DNA of 45,202 bases from Lachnospiraceae bacterium (GTDB lineage: Bacteria; Bacillota; Clostridia; Lachnospirales; Lachnospiraceae). Positions 16,543-25,478 of this stretch are shown here, piece by piece. The notes beneath the pieces are model-generated. The model was given only the letters and a program-made list of their open reading frames with translations. It had not been told where the DNA came from and did no database searches. Each line of letters opens with the position of its first letter. Positions within the stretch are counted from its first letter, which is position 1. The position numbers were made by a program, and so were the translations under genes. The DNA is taken from positions 1 to 45,202 of the forward strand of contig JAIKXN010000009.1 of NCBI GenBank assembly GCA_024684055.1. Direction: 5' to 3'.

Positions 16543-18207
16543 ATGCAGGCTATAGACTTACATGTTCATTCAACATTTTCAGACGGCACATTAACTCCTT
16601 CGGAGCTTGTGGATCTGGCTTTAAAATCCAACCTTGAGGCTTTCGCTCTCACCGACCACGATACCACGGAAGGTATTAATGAAGCCATAAGTGCCGCCAA
16701 AACAAAGAATCTCGAAGTAATACCCGGAATAGAATTTTCTACGGATTACAACAAAAAAGACATTCATATTCTCGGTTACTATATAAATCCCTTTAATACC
16801 GAATTCTGTGAAAAAGTTGCGGAATTCAGAAATTCAAGAGAAATAAGAAACGTAAAAATGTGCAAAAAATTATCGGAACTGGGAATCGCAATCGACTACG
16901 ATTCCTTCATTTCCGAGTTTCCGGACTGTGTTATCACCAGAGCACATTATGCTAAATATCTTGTTAATCACGGATACGTCAAAACCATTGAAGAAGCTTT
17001 TGAAAAATACATCGGCGACCACTGCCCCGGTTTTATCCCGAGAGAAAAGATCACTCCCGCGCAGGCAGTAGGACTTATTCTTCAAAACGGCGGAATTCCT
17101 GTTCTCGCGCATCCCATTCTCTACAAATATTCGGATAAAGATCTCGAAAAACTCGTTTCCGATCTTAAAAGAGTCGGACTGGTCGGAATTGAAACCATCT
17201 ATTCCACCTACTCTGCCGATGACGAGAAACACATAAGAAAACTTGCAAGCAAGTACAAGCTTATCATTACAGGCGGTTCGGATTTCCACGGTAGCAACAA
17301 GCCCAATCTTTCACTGGGCTGCGGAAAAGGCAATCTCTACATTCCCGCCAAACTCCTCACATCTCTTAAGAAGGAATACTTACGCGGTTTCGTTTCAAAC
17401 CGTGCTATTCACTGTGCCCTCTTCTTCGATCTTGACGGAACGCTTTTGAATGATGAGAAAATCATCACTCCCATTACGAAAGCTCTTCTCACCAAAGCAT
17501 GCGAAAAAGGTCACAAATTCATTATCAATACAGGAAGACCTCTGGCATCCGCTCTTCAGATTGTCGAAAGACTCGGTATTGAGGATATCTGCGATTATAT
17601 TGCTGCGTTTAACGGCGGAATGGTATATAACTTCAAGACAAAACAGATAACTCACAAAACTACCCTCAAAAAAGAATTCTGTGAAGCAGTCAAAAAAATA
17701 GCAACCGAAACAGGCTGCCATTTCCATACTTACAGCGATTATGAAATTCTTACCGAGAAAGCTACCGAGGAAGTTGAGTATTATACAAATTACGTCGGAC
17801 TTCCCTACAGAGTTATCCCCGATGTGATCAAAGAAGATACACCCTACAAATTCCTTATAATGAATTTTAATAATCCTGATAAACTTCTTACTGCAAGAAA
17901 GAAAATCGAGGAAGAATTAAAAGACAATGTTCAGGTTTTGTTCTCAAGCGATAAATTCCTTGAAGTCATCCCCAAAGAATCCGGTAAAGGAAACGCGCTC
18001 AGAGCAATCGCAAAGACCTGCCAGATAAAAGAAATTCACACCTACGCTTTTGCCGATGAAGAAAATGATATTTCTCTTTGCGAAGCAGCAGGAAAAAGCG
18101 TCTGCCTCATAAACGGCAACCCTAAATTAAAAGCAGTCTGCGATTACATCACGTTTAAAGATAACAACAATGACGGTCTCGCAGACTTCCTTGAATTCTT
18201 TTCATAG
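16543..18207 (+). CDS. PHP phosphoesterase fused to Cof-type HAD phosphatase
   Basis: A single 554-residue frame contains two hydrolases. Residues 1-275 are a PHP domain of the YciV/TrpH type (IDLHVHSTFSDG, ALTDHDT, PGIEFS, HILGYYI), which in relatives cleaves 3',5'-nucleoside bisphosphates. Residues 290-554 are a HAD-IIB (Cof) phosphatase with nucleophile D296 in FDLDGTLLND, NTGRP, and the terminal FADEENDISL metal loop. Both sets of catalytic residues look intact and no frameshift signature is seen at the junction (near 17400). It starts directly at the ABC-F stop, without its own clear ribosome site. Confidence 0.88.
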   Translation: MQAIDLHVHSTFSDGTLTPSELVDLALKSNLEAFALTDHDTTEGINEAISAAKTKNLEVIPGIEFSTDYNKKDIHILGYYINPFNTEFCEKVAEFRNSREIRNVKMCKKLSELGIAIDYDSFISEFPDCVITRAHYAKYLVNHGYVKTIEEAFEKYIGDHCPGFIPREKITPAQAVGLILQNGGIPVLAHPILYKYSDKDLEKLVSDLKRVGLVGIETIYSTYSADDEKHIRKLASKYKLIITGGSDFHGSNKPNLSLGCGKGNLYIPAKLLTSLKKEYLRGFVSNRAIHCALFFDLDGTLLNDEKIITPITKALLTKACEKGHKFIINTGRPLASALQIVERLGIEDICDYIAAFNGGMVYNFKTKQITHKTTLKKEFCEAVKKIATETGCHFHTYSDYEILTEKATEEVEYYTNYVGLPYRVIPDVIKEDTPYKFLIMNFNNPDKLLTARKKIEEELKDNVQVLFSSDKFLEVIPKESGKGNALRAIAKTCQIKEIHTYAFADEENDISLCEAAGKSVCLINGNPKLKAVCDYITFKDNNNDGLADFLEFFS

Positions 18208-18215
18208 AACTTAAT

Positions 18216-18233
18216 TCTGTTTACGGAAACAGA
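18216..18233. terminator. Hairpin between convergent genes
   Basis: TCTGTTT-ACGG-AAACAGA is a perfect 7-bp stem, followed by the palindrome CAATAATTATTG. There is no T-run, so the terminator role is uncertain. Confidence 0.35.
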
Positions 18234-18288
18234 TCAATAATTATTGAATCGAGTTTATCGATACATTCTCATGTATTACGAATGCACA

Positions 18289-18990
18289 TCAGATTTCCGA
18301 TTCTTCATTTCTGATTTCTTCGTATTCTTTGCATATTGGAAAATTATTTTTAACACACAATTCATCCAAAAGAGAGAGCAAAAATCTGCTTTCTCTTTTT
18401 CTGTTAAGATTATAAAGAATAACCACTTCATTATTCTTAAGATAACTTACCAGGAAATTGAGTTCTCCCATCGATTCAACCTGAGCCATGAGATTATTGC
18501 AGTAATTCCTGTAAGCTTCTTCTTTCGCAGCGTTTCTTGCCGCAATCGCATCCGCATTGTCAGCTGCCGCCGCTCTTCTCATCGAGCCTGAAGAAGCTGA
18601 TGAAGAATTTTTACCGGCGTCAGCCTGAGCTTTATCAGTATCTTTAACTGATTTTCTGCCCGTTTTTGATTTTCCGTTTTCGTCTTTTGAAGACTTCCTG
18701 CTTTCTTTAGTTTTTCCTTCTTTAGACTTTCTTTCTTTTGCAGTTTTGTCAGCATCTTTCGAAGCCTTTTTACCCGACTCTTTGATCTCGGGATATTCAA
18801 TGTCGCCGATAATCTCCTCTGCCGTCATTCCGAGAATATGTCCGAGTCTGATAACAGTTTCCGCGGAACATTTAAGAATATCCGACTTACCCGTACAGAT
18901 ATCGCATATGGTAGAATACGGTACACCCGATTGTTTTGACAGTTTATATTTACTTATTTTTTTCTCTTCAAGAAGTTTGCTGAAATCCAT
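18289..18990 (-). CDS. XRE-type HTH protein with Lys/Ser-rich linker
   Basis: The 233-residue protein has three parts. An XRE helix-turn-helix covers residues 5-65 (KYKLSKQSGVPYSTICDICTG). A highly charged low-complexity linker, about 70-150, consists almost only of Lys, Ser, Asp, Glu, Ala and Gly. A compact C-terminal domain of about 80 residues (YRNYCNNLMAQVESMGELN, VVILYNLNRKRE) closes it. The linker may be disordered or bind nucleic acid. The C-terminal domain is unknown to me. It is a lone minus-strand gene between the fusion hydrolase and maf. No target operator is visible. Confidence 0.75.
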   Translation of the reverse strand: MDFSKLLEEKKISKYKLSKQSGVPYSTICDICTGKSDILKCSAETVIRLGHILGMTAEEIIGDIEYPEIKESGKKASKDADKTAKERKSKEGKTKESRKSSKDENGKSKTGRKSVKDTDKAQADAGKNSSSASSGSMRRAAAADNADAIAARNAAKEEAYRNYCNNLMAQVESMGELNFLVSYLKNNEVVILYNLNRKRESRFLLSLLDELCVKNNFPICKEYEEIRNEESEI

Positions 18991-19062
18991 TTTTCCGACC
19001 CCAATATATTTATTACACCTTCTATTATTTTATAAAACTTTATATAAAAAGTATATAAGCTT

Positions 19063-19650
19063 TTATTCCGACTGATTAATCATTTTGATCGTTTCGTATA
19101 TTGCCGAAACAGGAAGCCCTACAACATTGTTGTAATCTCCGTCAATCTTCTCAACGTATTTTCCGAAAAGCCCCTGAATACCATACGCTCCGGCTTTATC
19201 ATAAGGCTCGTCGGAGGATATGTAACTCTCAATTTCTTCACCGCTCATTTCATATACATAAACTTTTGTTTCCACGCTTTCGGATATATGTTTTCCTTGA
19301 TGATCAATAAGGGTAAATCCTGTAAATACCGAATGCACATTTCCGGATAAAGCCCTGATCATTGCGCGTGCATCTTCTTTGTCCTTCGGCTTTCCGAGTA
19401 TCTTTCCTTCGGCATATACTACCGTGTCCGCCCCGAGAATATAATCTCCTTTATTTAATAAAGGATTTCCTTCTTCCTTTATCTTTTTATAAACAGCATC
19501 CGCTTTGATTGAAGATAATTCGAGTACGAGTTTTTCAGGATCGGTTTCATTTATGTTCTCATCCGCTTCGGATACGATTATTAAAGGCTTGATACCTATG
19601 TTTTCAAGAAGTTCTTTTCTTCTCGGTGATTTCGATGCCAGTATTATCAT
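19063..19650 (-). CDS. maf: Maf-like nucleotide pyrophosphatase
   Basis: This has 195 residues from the second of two adjacent ATGs, which gives the better spacing to the AGAGG site; the first adds one Met. The family signature ILASKSPRRKELLE opens the protein. DYILGADTVVYAEGKILGKPKD and GAYGIQGLF are the conserved nucleotide-binding blocks. Maf proteins hydrolyse non-canonical or excess nucleoside triphosphates (dTTP/UTP class) to monophosphates. It lies downstream of alaS, separated by a hairpin terminator, so it may be transcribed by read-through or from its own weak promoter. Confidence 0.95.
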   Translation of the reverse strand: MIILASKSPRRKELLENIGIKPLIIVSEADENINETDPEKLVLELSSIKADAVYKKIKEEGNPLLNKGDYILGADTVVYAEGKILGKPKDKEDARAMIRALSGNVHSVFTGFTLIDHQGKHISESVETKVYVYEMSGEEIESYISSDEPYDKAGAYGIQGLFGKYVEKIDGDYNNVVGLPVSAIYETIKMINQSE

Positions 19651-19672
19651 CATTAACCTCTCTAATCTATAA

Positions 19673-19701
19673 AACCGGCCCGGAAATATACCGGACCGGT
19701 T
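19673..19701 (-). terminator. alaS terminator
   Basis: AACCGGTCCGG and CCGGGCCGGTT (minus-strand reading) pair with one wobble position, followed by TTTAT, 21 bases after the alaS stop. Confidence 0.8.
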
Positions 19702-19721
19702 CAAAATTCTTTTCTTTCAGA

Positions 19722-22424
19722 TTATAACATCTTTTCCATTTCTGCCTTAACCGCATTGATCGCATCATCAATACCTGCAGGATTCTTGCCGCCTGCCTGA
19801 GCCATGTTGGGACGTCCGCCGCCGCCTCCTCCCACGATGGGAGCAACTGCTTTGATAAGATTTCCCGCATGCGCGCCGGCTTTAACTGCACCATCGGTAG
19901 CCATGGCAACCATGTTGACTTTTCCGTCCTGTGTCGAGAAAAGAACAACCACGCCTTCACCGATCTTTGTCTTAAGCTGATCGCCCAGATCACGAAGACC
20001 GTTCATGTCAACGCCTTCAATCTTTGCAGCAAGTACTTTCGTTCCTTTGACCTCAACCATCTGATCGGTTACATCTCCGAGAGCTTCTTTTGCAGCCTTG
20101 CTCTTTAATGATTCAAGTTCCGAATTAAGAGCCTTGACTTCGCCGAGAAGATGAGTAATCTTATTTGCAAGGTCGTTAGGATTTACCTTTGCGGCCTTTG
20201 CAGCTTCCATTAAAGTATTTTCGATCTCACTGTAGTACTTGATCACTCCGTCGCCCGTAAGAGCTTCGATACGTCTTACTCCTGCAGCAACACCCGATTC
20301 GGAAAGGATCTTGATGTACTGAATATCAGATGTATTCTTAACATGAGTACCACCGCAAAGTTCTACGGAAAATGCTTCTTTGTAATCAGCTTCAGTATCG
20401 CCTGTTTCGCCTTTACCCATACTTACGACTCTTACTGTATCGCCGTATTTTTCTCCGAAAAGAGCCATTGCTCCGGTCTTCTTTGCATCGTCGATGCTCA
20501 TCTCATCCGTATTAACATCAAGTGCCGCAGCAATTTCTTCATTTACGATTTTCTCAGCAGCTTTAATCTGTTCTTCAGTCATTGCTTCGCCGTGAGAGAA
20601 GTCAAATCTGAGTCTGTCGGGTGTAACAAGCGAACCCTTCTGCTCAACATGATCTCCGAGAACAGTCTTTAATGCTTTCTGTAAAAGATGTGTTGCGGAA
20701 TGGTTTCTGCATGTTCTGTTTCTGACAGATGTATCTGTGCTTATTAATGCTTCTGCATCTTTTGAGATCGTTCCCTTTGCAACATATCCGATATGTCCGA
20801 TAAGATTCGAATTGATATGTACTGTTTCTTTAACAACGAATTCGCCGTCTTTGGTAGAAATGATACCTGTATCACCCTGCTGACCGCCCATTGTTCCGTA
20901 CATACATGTCACATCGGTTACAACAATACCGTTCTGCTTTTCACCGAGTGAATCTTTTGCAGATGTTTCGTTATTTTCTTCAAGTGCGAGAGCAAGGATC
21001 TTTGCACCGCACTCAAGCGTATCATATCCTACGAACACAGTCTTAACCGAATCATCAAGTGAAGAAAATGCATCTGCGCCGTTTGAAAGTTTAGCTGAGA
21101 AGTTCTGGTTGTCTCTGGCTTTCTGCTTCTGTTCTTCCATTGCTGCTTTGAAGCCTTCTTCATCTACGCTTAAGCCTTCTTCGCCCGCAAGTTCAACGGT
21201 AAGTTCGATGGGAAATCCGAACGTATCATAAAGATAAAATGCGGATTTTCCGTCGATTTCCTTCTTGTTTGCGGCAAGGTTTTCATCAAGGATCTTCTTG
21301 AATTCCTTCATACCGTTTTCAAGTGTACTTTCGAAACGCTCGATTTCCTTTGTAAGCTCGTTAAGAACGAATTCTCTGTTCTTTACAAGTAAAGGGTAGC
21401 TTTCGTTATAAATCTCATCAATAAAAATCGTAGCGATCCTGATGATGTTTTCTTTCTTAAGATTAAGTGCTCTTGCATGTCTTACGGCACGACGGATAAG
21501 ACGACGAAGAACATATCCTGCTCCCGCATTTGAAGGAACAAGCTTGGCAGCATCACCGATAAGCATAACACTTGTTCTTGTGTGATCCGCGAGTATTCTC
21601 ATGGATTTTGTGAGTTTTTCGTCACTGTTGTATTTAACCTTTGATACCTCTTCGATGTACGAAATAACGGGTACGAAAAGGTCAATCTGGTAAACATCTC
21701 TTGAACCGTTTAAGAATGCAAGGATTCTCTCGAGTCCCCATCCCGTATCAACGTTCTTCTGCTTAAGAGGTGTGAGTGAACCGTCCTTGTGCTTCTCGTA
21801 CTGCATAAAAACGTCGTTTCCGAGTTCAGTATATTTTCCGCAGGAACATCCGGGTCCGCAGTCAGGTCCGCAGTCAGGTCTGTCAGCAATGTAGAACATT
21901 TCACTGTCAGGTCCGCAGGGGCCGTACTCAAGTCCCCACCAGTTATCTTCCGCGGGAAGGTAATAAATGTTTTCTTTTTTGAATCCCGATTCTATTCTGT
22001 ACTGAGCGCCTTCTTCGTCTCTGGGTGCATTCTCATCGCCTGCGAAAACTGTTGCTGCAAGATGATCTGCATCAAATCCGAATACTTCGGTAAGCAACTC
22101 GTAACTCCACTTTGTTCTTTCTTTTTTGAAATAATCGCCGAGGCTCCAGCTTCCCATCATTTCAAAGAAAGTTACGTGACTTTTATCTCCGACTGAATCA
22201 ATATCATTTGTACGAACACAACCCTGAACATTGCAGAGTCTTGTTCCCATGGGATGCTTCTGTCCGAGTAAATAAGGCATAAGAGGCTGCATTCCGGCTA
22301 CATTAAAAAGAACACCTGTTGAACCGTCAGATACGAGCGAAACCGCACCTACGTCAACATGTCCTCTCTCGATGTAGAACTGCTTCCATGTTTTTCTCAA
22401 TTCGTTTGAGGTAAATTGTCTCAT
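19722..22424 (-). CDS. alaS: Alanyl-tRNA synthetase
   Basis: A 900-residue enzyme of normal length that charges tRNA-Ala. The class II core (1-240) includes FNVAGMQPLMPYLLG and GPCGPDSEMFY. An editing domain follows with HSATHLL and the zinc-type CGGTHV, which clears Ser/Gly mischarging. The C-Ala domain ends in a Gly-rich stretch (GGGGGGRPNMAQAGG). The ribosome site AAAGGAG stands upstream. No T-box leader is seen, because only 47 bases separate it from the CAP lipoprotein gene. Co-transcription with that gene is plausible. Confidence 0.97.
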   Translation of the reverse strand: MRQFTSNELRKTWKQFYIERGHVDVGAVSLVSDGSTGVLFNVAGMQPLMPYLLGQKHPMGTRLCNVQGCVRTNDIDSVGDKSHVTFFEMMGSWSLGDYFKKERTKWSYELLTEVFGFDADHLAATVFAGDENAPRDEEGAQYRIESGFKKENIYYLPAEDNWWGLEYGPCGPDSEMFYIADRPDCGPDCGPGCSCGKYTELGNDVFMQYEKHKDGSLTPLKQKNVDTGWGLERILAFLNGSRDVYQIDLFVPVISYIEEVSKVKYNSDEKLTKSMRILADHTRTSVMLIGDAAKLVPSNAGAGYVLRRLIRRAVRHARALNLKKENIIRIATIFIDEIYNESYPLLVKNREFVLNELTKEIERFESTLENGMKEFKKILDENLAANKKEIDGKSAFYLYDTFGFPIELTVELAGEEGLSVDEEGFKAAMEEQKQKARDNQNFSAKLSNGADAFSSLDDSVKTVFVGYDTLECGAKILALALEENNETSAKDSLGEKQNGIVVTDVTCMYGTMGGQQGDTGIISTKDGEFVVKETVHINSNLIGHIGYVAKGTISKDAEALISTDTSVRNRTCRNHSATHLLQKALKTVLGDHVEQKGSLVTPDRLRFDFSHGEAMTEEQIKAAEKIVNEEIAAALDVNTDEMSIDDAKKTGAMALFGEKYGDTVRVVSMGKGETGDTEADYKEAFSVELCGGTHVKNTSDIQYIKILSESGVAAGVRRIEALTGDGVIKYYSEIENTLMEAAKAAKVNPNDLANKITHLLGEVKALNSELESLKSKAAKEALGDVTDQMVEVKGTKVLAAKIEGVDMNGLRDLGDQLKTKIGEGVVVLFSTQDGKVNMVAMATDGAVKAGAHAGNLIKAVAPIVGGGGGGRPNMAQAGGKNPAGIDDAINAVKAEMEKML

Positions 22425-22471
22425 TATCTCTTGTCTCCTTTATCTGCAAACCCTTTGCAAGGTTTAATTAT

Positions 22472-23527
22472 CTAATCCGTAAAAATCTGTACCCAGTAAT
22501 TACCGTATTCTCCGCCGGAAATATATCCGACTCCGATCTTTGAGAATGACGGATTTAAAATATTCGCTCTGTGTCCGTAAGAATTCATCCACGCTTCAAC
22601 CACATCTTCGGGGGTGGGCTGTCCGGCTGCTATATTTTCGCCGCATGCACTCCATGTAACATCCGAAAGCATTGAAGTAAACTCGCTTCCGTCAGGTCTT
22701 TTATGGTCGAATTTTCTTGTGATCTCTTCCGCTCTTATTTCGGCTTTTTCATCAAGAACTATATCTACAGTAAGCGGATCAAGTCCGAGTTCCGCTCTCT
22801 TTTCATTGCAGATTTCAATAACCCTGTCGGTAAATAAATTGTAGTCTTCGTTTACGTCACTTACTGCATCTTCACTGTCTGCAGCATTTTCGGGAGCACC
22901 GGTATTTTTGGCATTTTCGCCTGCCTCATTTTTACCGGTTATTAAATCTTCTGCTTCTTCAGAATGCTCCTTATCATAAGTTTCCTTATTGATCAGGAAT
23001 TTCTGGAAAGTAAAACCTTCTTCCGAATCATATTTAAATCTGTACCATCCGTTGGTACTTTCACCTGTCAGTTCAACAACATCGCCTATCGTCAGTGTGC
23101 CGAGTTTGGCAAAATCCGTCGAAGGACCTTTTCTGACAACAGCATTCTTAACCACTACCATCTCGCCCTGAGTGGCAGTGATTTCAAAATCCTCTATAAA
23201 CGGACCGTCATCTTCTTTTCCGGAATCCTGCTTGTCATCATTTGCAGTTTCTGTTTCAGCGCTCCCGTTTTCATTGGCATTTGCACTGTTATCCGGATCA
23301 TTTTCTTTTAATTTTTCCGATTCACGATCTTCGTTAACGTTATCTTTATTATCATCGACATTTTTAATGTCGTTATTTTCAACTAAATTGACTATAGGAC
23401 TACTTTCTGCAGCAATCGGACCGCCGGCACCGTTTAAATCATACGTACCGGAAACCTGAAAATTCGCGCACGCCGTAGCCATCGAAACCATAAGCGCAAG
23501 TGTGACGCAGCAAATCCGGTTTTTCAT
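22472..23527 (-). CDS. SH3b and CAP/SCP domain lipoprotein
   Basis: The 351-residue protein starts after GGGGGA. The signal peptide ends with ATAC, a lipobox (Cys20). A 70-residue acidic Asn/Glu linker follows, then a bacterial SH3 domain (about 118-180, VVKNAVVRKGPSTDFAKLGTL). The C-terminal CAP domain (about 228-350) shows AEEITRKFDHKRPDGS, SACGENIAAGQ and YGHRANILNPSF. SH3b domains usually bind cell wall. CAP domains in Clostridia are secreted proteins of uncertain activity. It is the third secreted lipoprotein in this window. Confidence 0.9.
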   Translation of the reverse strand: MKNRICCVTLALMVSMATACANFQVSGTYDLNGAGGPIAAESSPIVNLVENNDIKNVDDNKDNVNEDRESEKLKENDPDNSANANENGSAETETANDDKQDSGKEDDGPFIEDFEITATQGEMVVVKNAVVRKGPSTDFAKLGTLTIGDVVELTGESTNGWYRFKYDSEEGFTFQKFLINKETYDKEHSEEAEDLITGKNEAGENAKNTGAPENAADSEDAVSDVNEDYNLFTDRVIEICNEKRAELGLDPLTVDIVLDEKAEIRAEEITRKFDHKRPDGSEFTSMLSDVTWSACGENIAAGQPTPEDVVEAWMNSYGHRANILNPSFSKIGVGYISGGEYGNYWVQIFTD

Positions 23528-23580
23528 ATACTGTCCCCCAACATTTTATGAAATAAGCCTTCTCTTTATATAACGAAACG

Positions 23581-23612
23581 GCACCCGAAGCCTCTTTCGA
23601 GACTTCGAGTGC
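23581..23612 (-). terminator. Hairpin after the hydrogenase operon
   Basis: On minus-strand RNA a 14-bp stem (arms 23599-23612 and 23581-23594, two G-U pairs) closes a GAAA tetraloop about 95 bases past the hydA stop. There is no U-run. It may stabilise the 3' end of the mRNA or act as a weak terminator. Confidence 0.5.
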
Positions 23613-23706
23613 ACAATCAAAATGCTCTCAAGCGCCGTATTTACGGGCTTTTCACACTTCGTAAATCTTTTTTTGATAATTAACCCAAAACTATGAATTA
23701 ATCAGA

Positions 23707-25464
23707 TTAGATTTCATGAATCTTTCTCTGTACATATTTTGTATGAAGAACTTCATGAGCTCTGTGGCTGTTAGGCTCGCCAAAGTATTCAGCATAAAGC
23801 TTCTTAACAGATTCGTTCTCATGAGATTTTCTTCTGGGCATGTTCTCATCATAGTTGTAAAGCGCTTTAGCTCTTTCAGCTCTGATGTCTGTGAAGTTAC
23901 GAACAGAAGCAGGAACCTGAGGCTGACCGCCGCCGTTTACGCAACCGCCGGGACAAGCCATGATTTCAACGAATGTGTAATCTGCTTCGCCTGCACGGAT
24001 CTTATCCATGATAACTCTTGCGTTTGCAAGACCTGAAGCAACAGCAACCTTAACGGACATGCCTGCTACTTCGTATGTAGCTTCCTTGATACCTTCTACG
24101 CCACGTACTTCCTTGAACTCAAGAGGAGAATCATTTGTTTCGCCTGTGAGTTTCCAAACTGCTGTACGAAGAGCTGCTTCCATAACACCGCCGGTAGCAC
24201 CGAAGATAACTGCTGCACCTGTTGACTCACCCATGGGATCGTCAAATGCTTCATCCGGAAGTCTCTTGAAGTCGATACCGCATCTTTCGATAAGTCTTGC
24301 AAGTTCTCTCGTTGTCATTGTGTAATCAAGATCGGGAACACCTGCTGCTGACTGATCGGGTCTGCCGATTTCAAACTTCTTGGCTGTACAAGGCATTACT
24401 GATACGGAAACGATATCCTTGGGATCCCATCCCATCTTCTCTGCATAGTATGTCTTTAAGATACCGCCGAACATCTGCTGAGGAGACTTGCAGGATGATA
24501 AGTGATCAAGCTGATCGGGATAGTAATGCTCGCAGAACTTGATCCATCCGGGTGAACAGGATGTAATCATGGGAAGTACACCGCCGTTTGTTACTCTGCC
24601 GAGAAGCTCTGTAGCTTCTTCCATGATTGTAACGTCTGCTCCGAAATCTGTATCAAATACTTTCTCGAATCCGATACGACGAAGAGCTGCGGCCATCTTT
24701 CCTTCAACACCTGTACCCATTTCGTATCCGAAAGGCTCACCAAGTGCTGCTCTTACAGCGGGAGCTGTCTGAACAACAACGTGCTTTGAAGGATCAGCGA
24801 TAGCTTCCATGATCTTGTCAACATCTGATTTCTCGTAAATAGCACCTGTAGGACAAACTGCGATACACTGACCACAGCATACACATGCTGTTTCGCCAAG
24901 ACCCATTCCGAAAGGAGAAGCGATCTCTGTGATGAAACCTCTGTTGTTGGCACCGATAACGCCGATACCCTGTGTCTTTTCACATGCTGCAACACAACGA
25001 CGGCAGTTGATACACTTGTTGTTGTCTCTTACCATGTGAGCTGCTGAATAGTCGATTTCAAACTCATTTGTAACACCGGCATACTTGTTCTCATCATCTA
25101 CGCCGAAGTCTTTACATAATTTCTGAAGTTCACATTTGCCTGAACGAACACATGAAAGACATTTCTTGTCATGGTCAGACAAAATGAGCTGTAATGTTTT
25201 CTTTCTGTACTCAAGTACTTTGGGAGTATTGGTATAAACCTTCATTCCCTCTGTGATGGGGTATACGCAAGAAGCAACAAGTCTTGCTCCTCTTCCTTCG
25301 TCTGCCTCTACCAGACAGATACGACATGCACCGATTTCGTTGATCTCTTTTAAGTAACAAAGAGTAGGAATGTCGATGCCTGCGATCTTTGCAGCCTGAA
25401 GAATAGTGGATCCCTTGGGAGCTTCAACCGCCATACCATTTATTGTAATATTAATGGATTCCAT
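23707..25464 (-). CDS. hydA: NADH-dependent [FeFe] hydrogenase catalytic subunit HydA
   Basis: A 585-residue catalytic subunit producing or consuming hydrogen in the cytoplasm. The N-terminal [2Fe-2S] domain has C36, C47, C50 and C66. A His-Cys3 site follows (H98, C102, C105, C111), then two [4Fe-4S] sites (C151/154/157/161 and C194/197/200/204). The H-cluster domain shows L1 TSCSPGW (Cys303), L2 VMPCTAKKFE (Cys359) and L3 MACPGGCVNGGGQP (Cys504, Cys508). L1 has Ser where TSCCP is the common form. As last gene of a hydC-hydB-hydA operon it is the trimeric, probably electron-bifurcating type coupling NADH and ferredoxin to H2. The bifurcation itself is inferred. Confidence 0.96.
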   Translation of the reverse strand: MESINITINGMAVEAPKGSTILQAAKIAGIDIPTLCYLKEINEIGACRICLVEADEGRGARLVASCVYPITEGMKVYTNTPKVLEYRKKTLQLILSDHDKKCLSCVRSGKCELQKLCKDFGVDDENKYAGVTNEFEIDYSAAHMVRDNNKCINCRRCVAACEKTQGIGVIGANNRGFITEIASPFGMGLGETACVCCGQCIAVCPTGAIYEKSDVDKIMEAIADPSKHVVVQTAPAVRAALGEPFGYEMGTGVEGKMAAALRRIGFEKVFDTDFGADVTIMEEATELLGRVTNGGVLPMITSCSPGWIKFCEHYYPDQLDHLSSCKSPQQMFGGILKTYYAEKMGWDPKDIVSVSVMPCTAKKFEIGRPDQSAAGVPDLDYTMTTRELARLIERCGIDFKRLPDEAFDDPMGESTGAAVIFGATGGVMEAALRTAVWKLTGETNDSPLEFKEVRGVEGIKEATYEVAGMSVKVAVASGLANARVIMDKIRAGEADYTFVEIMACPGGCVNGGGQPQVPASVRNFTDIRAERAKALYNYDENMPRRKSHENESVKKLYAEYFGEPNSHRAHEVLHTKYVQRKIHEI

Positions 25465-25478
25465 TATCTTCCCTCCTA

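Noticed and set aside
22425-22471. T-box leader for alaS
   Set aside because: Only 47 bases lie between the genes, too short for a T-box, and no T-box core motif is seen.
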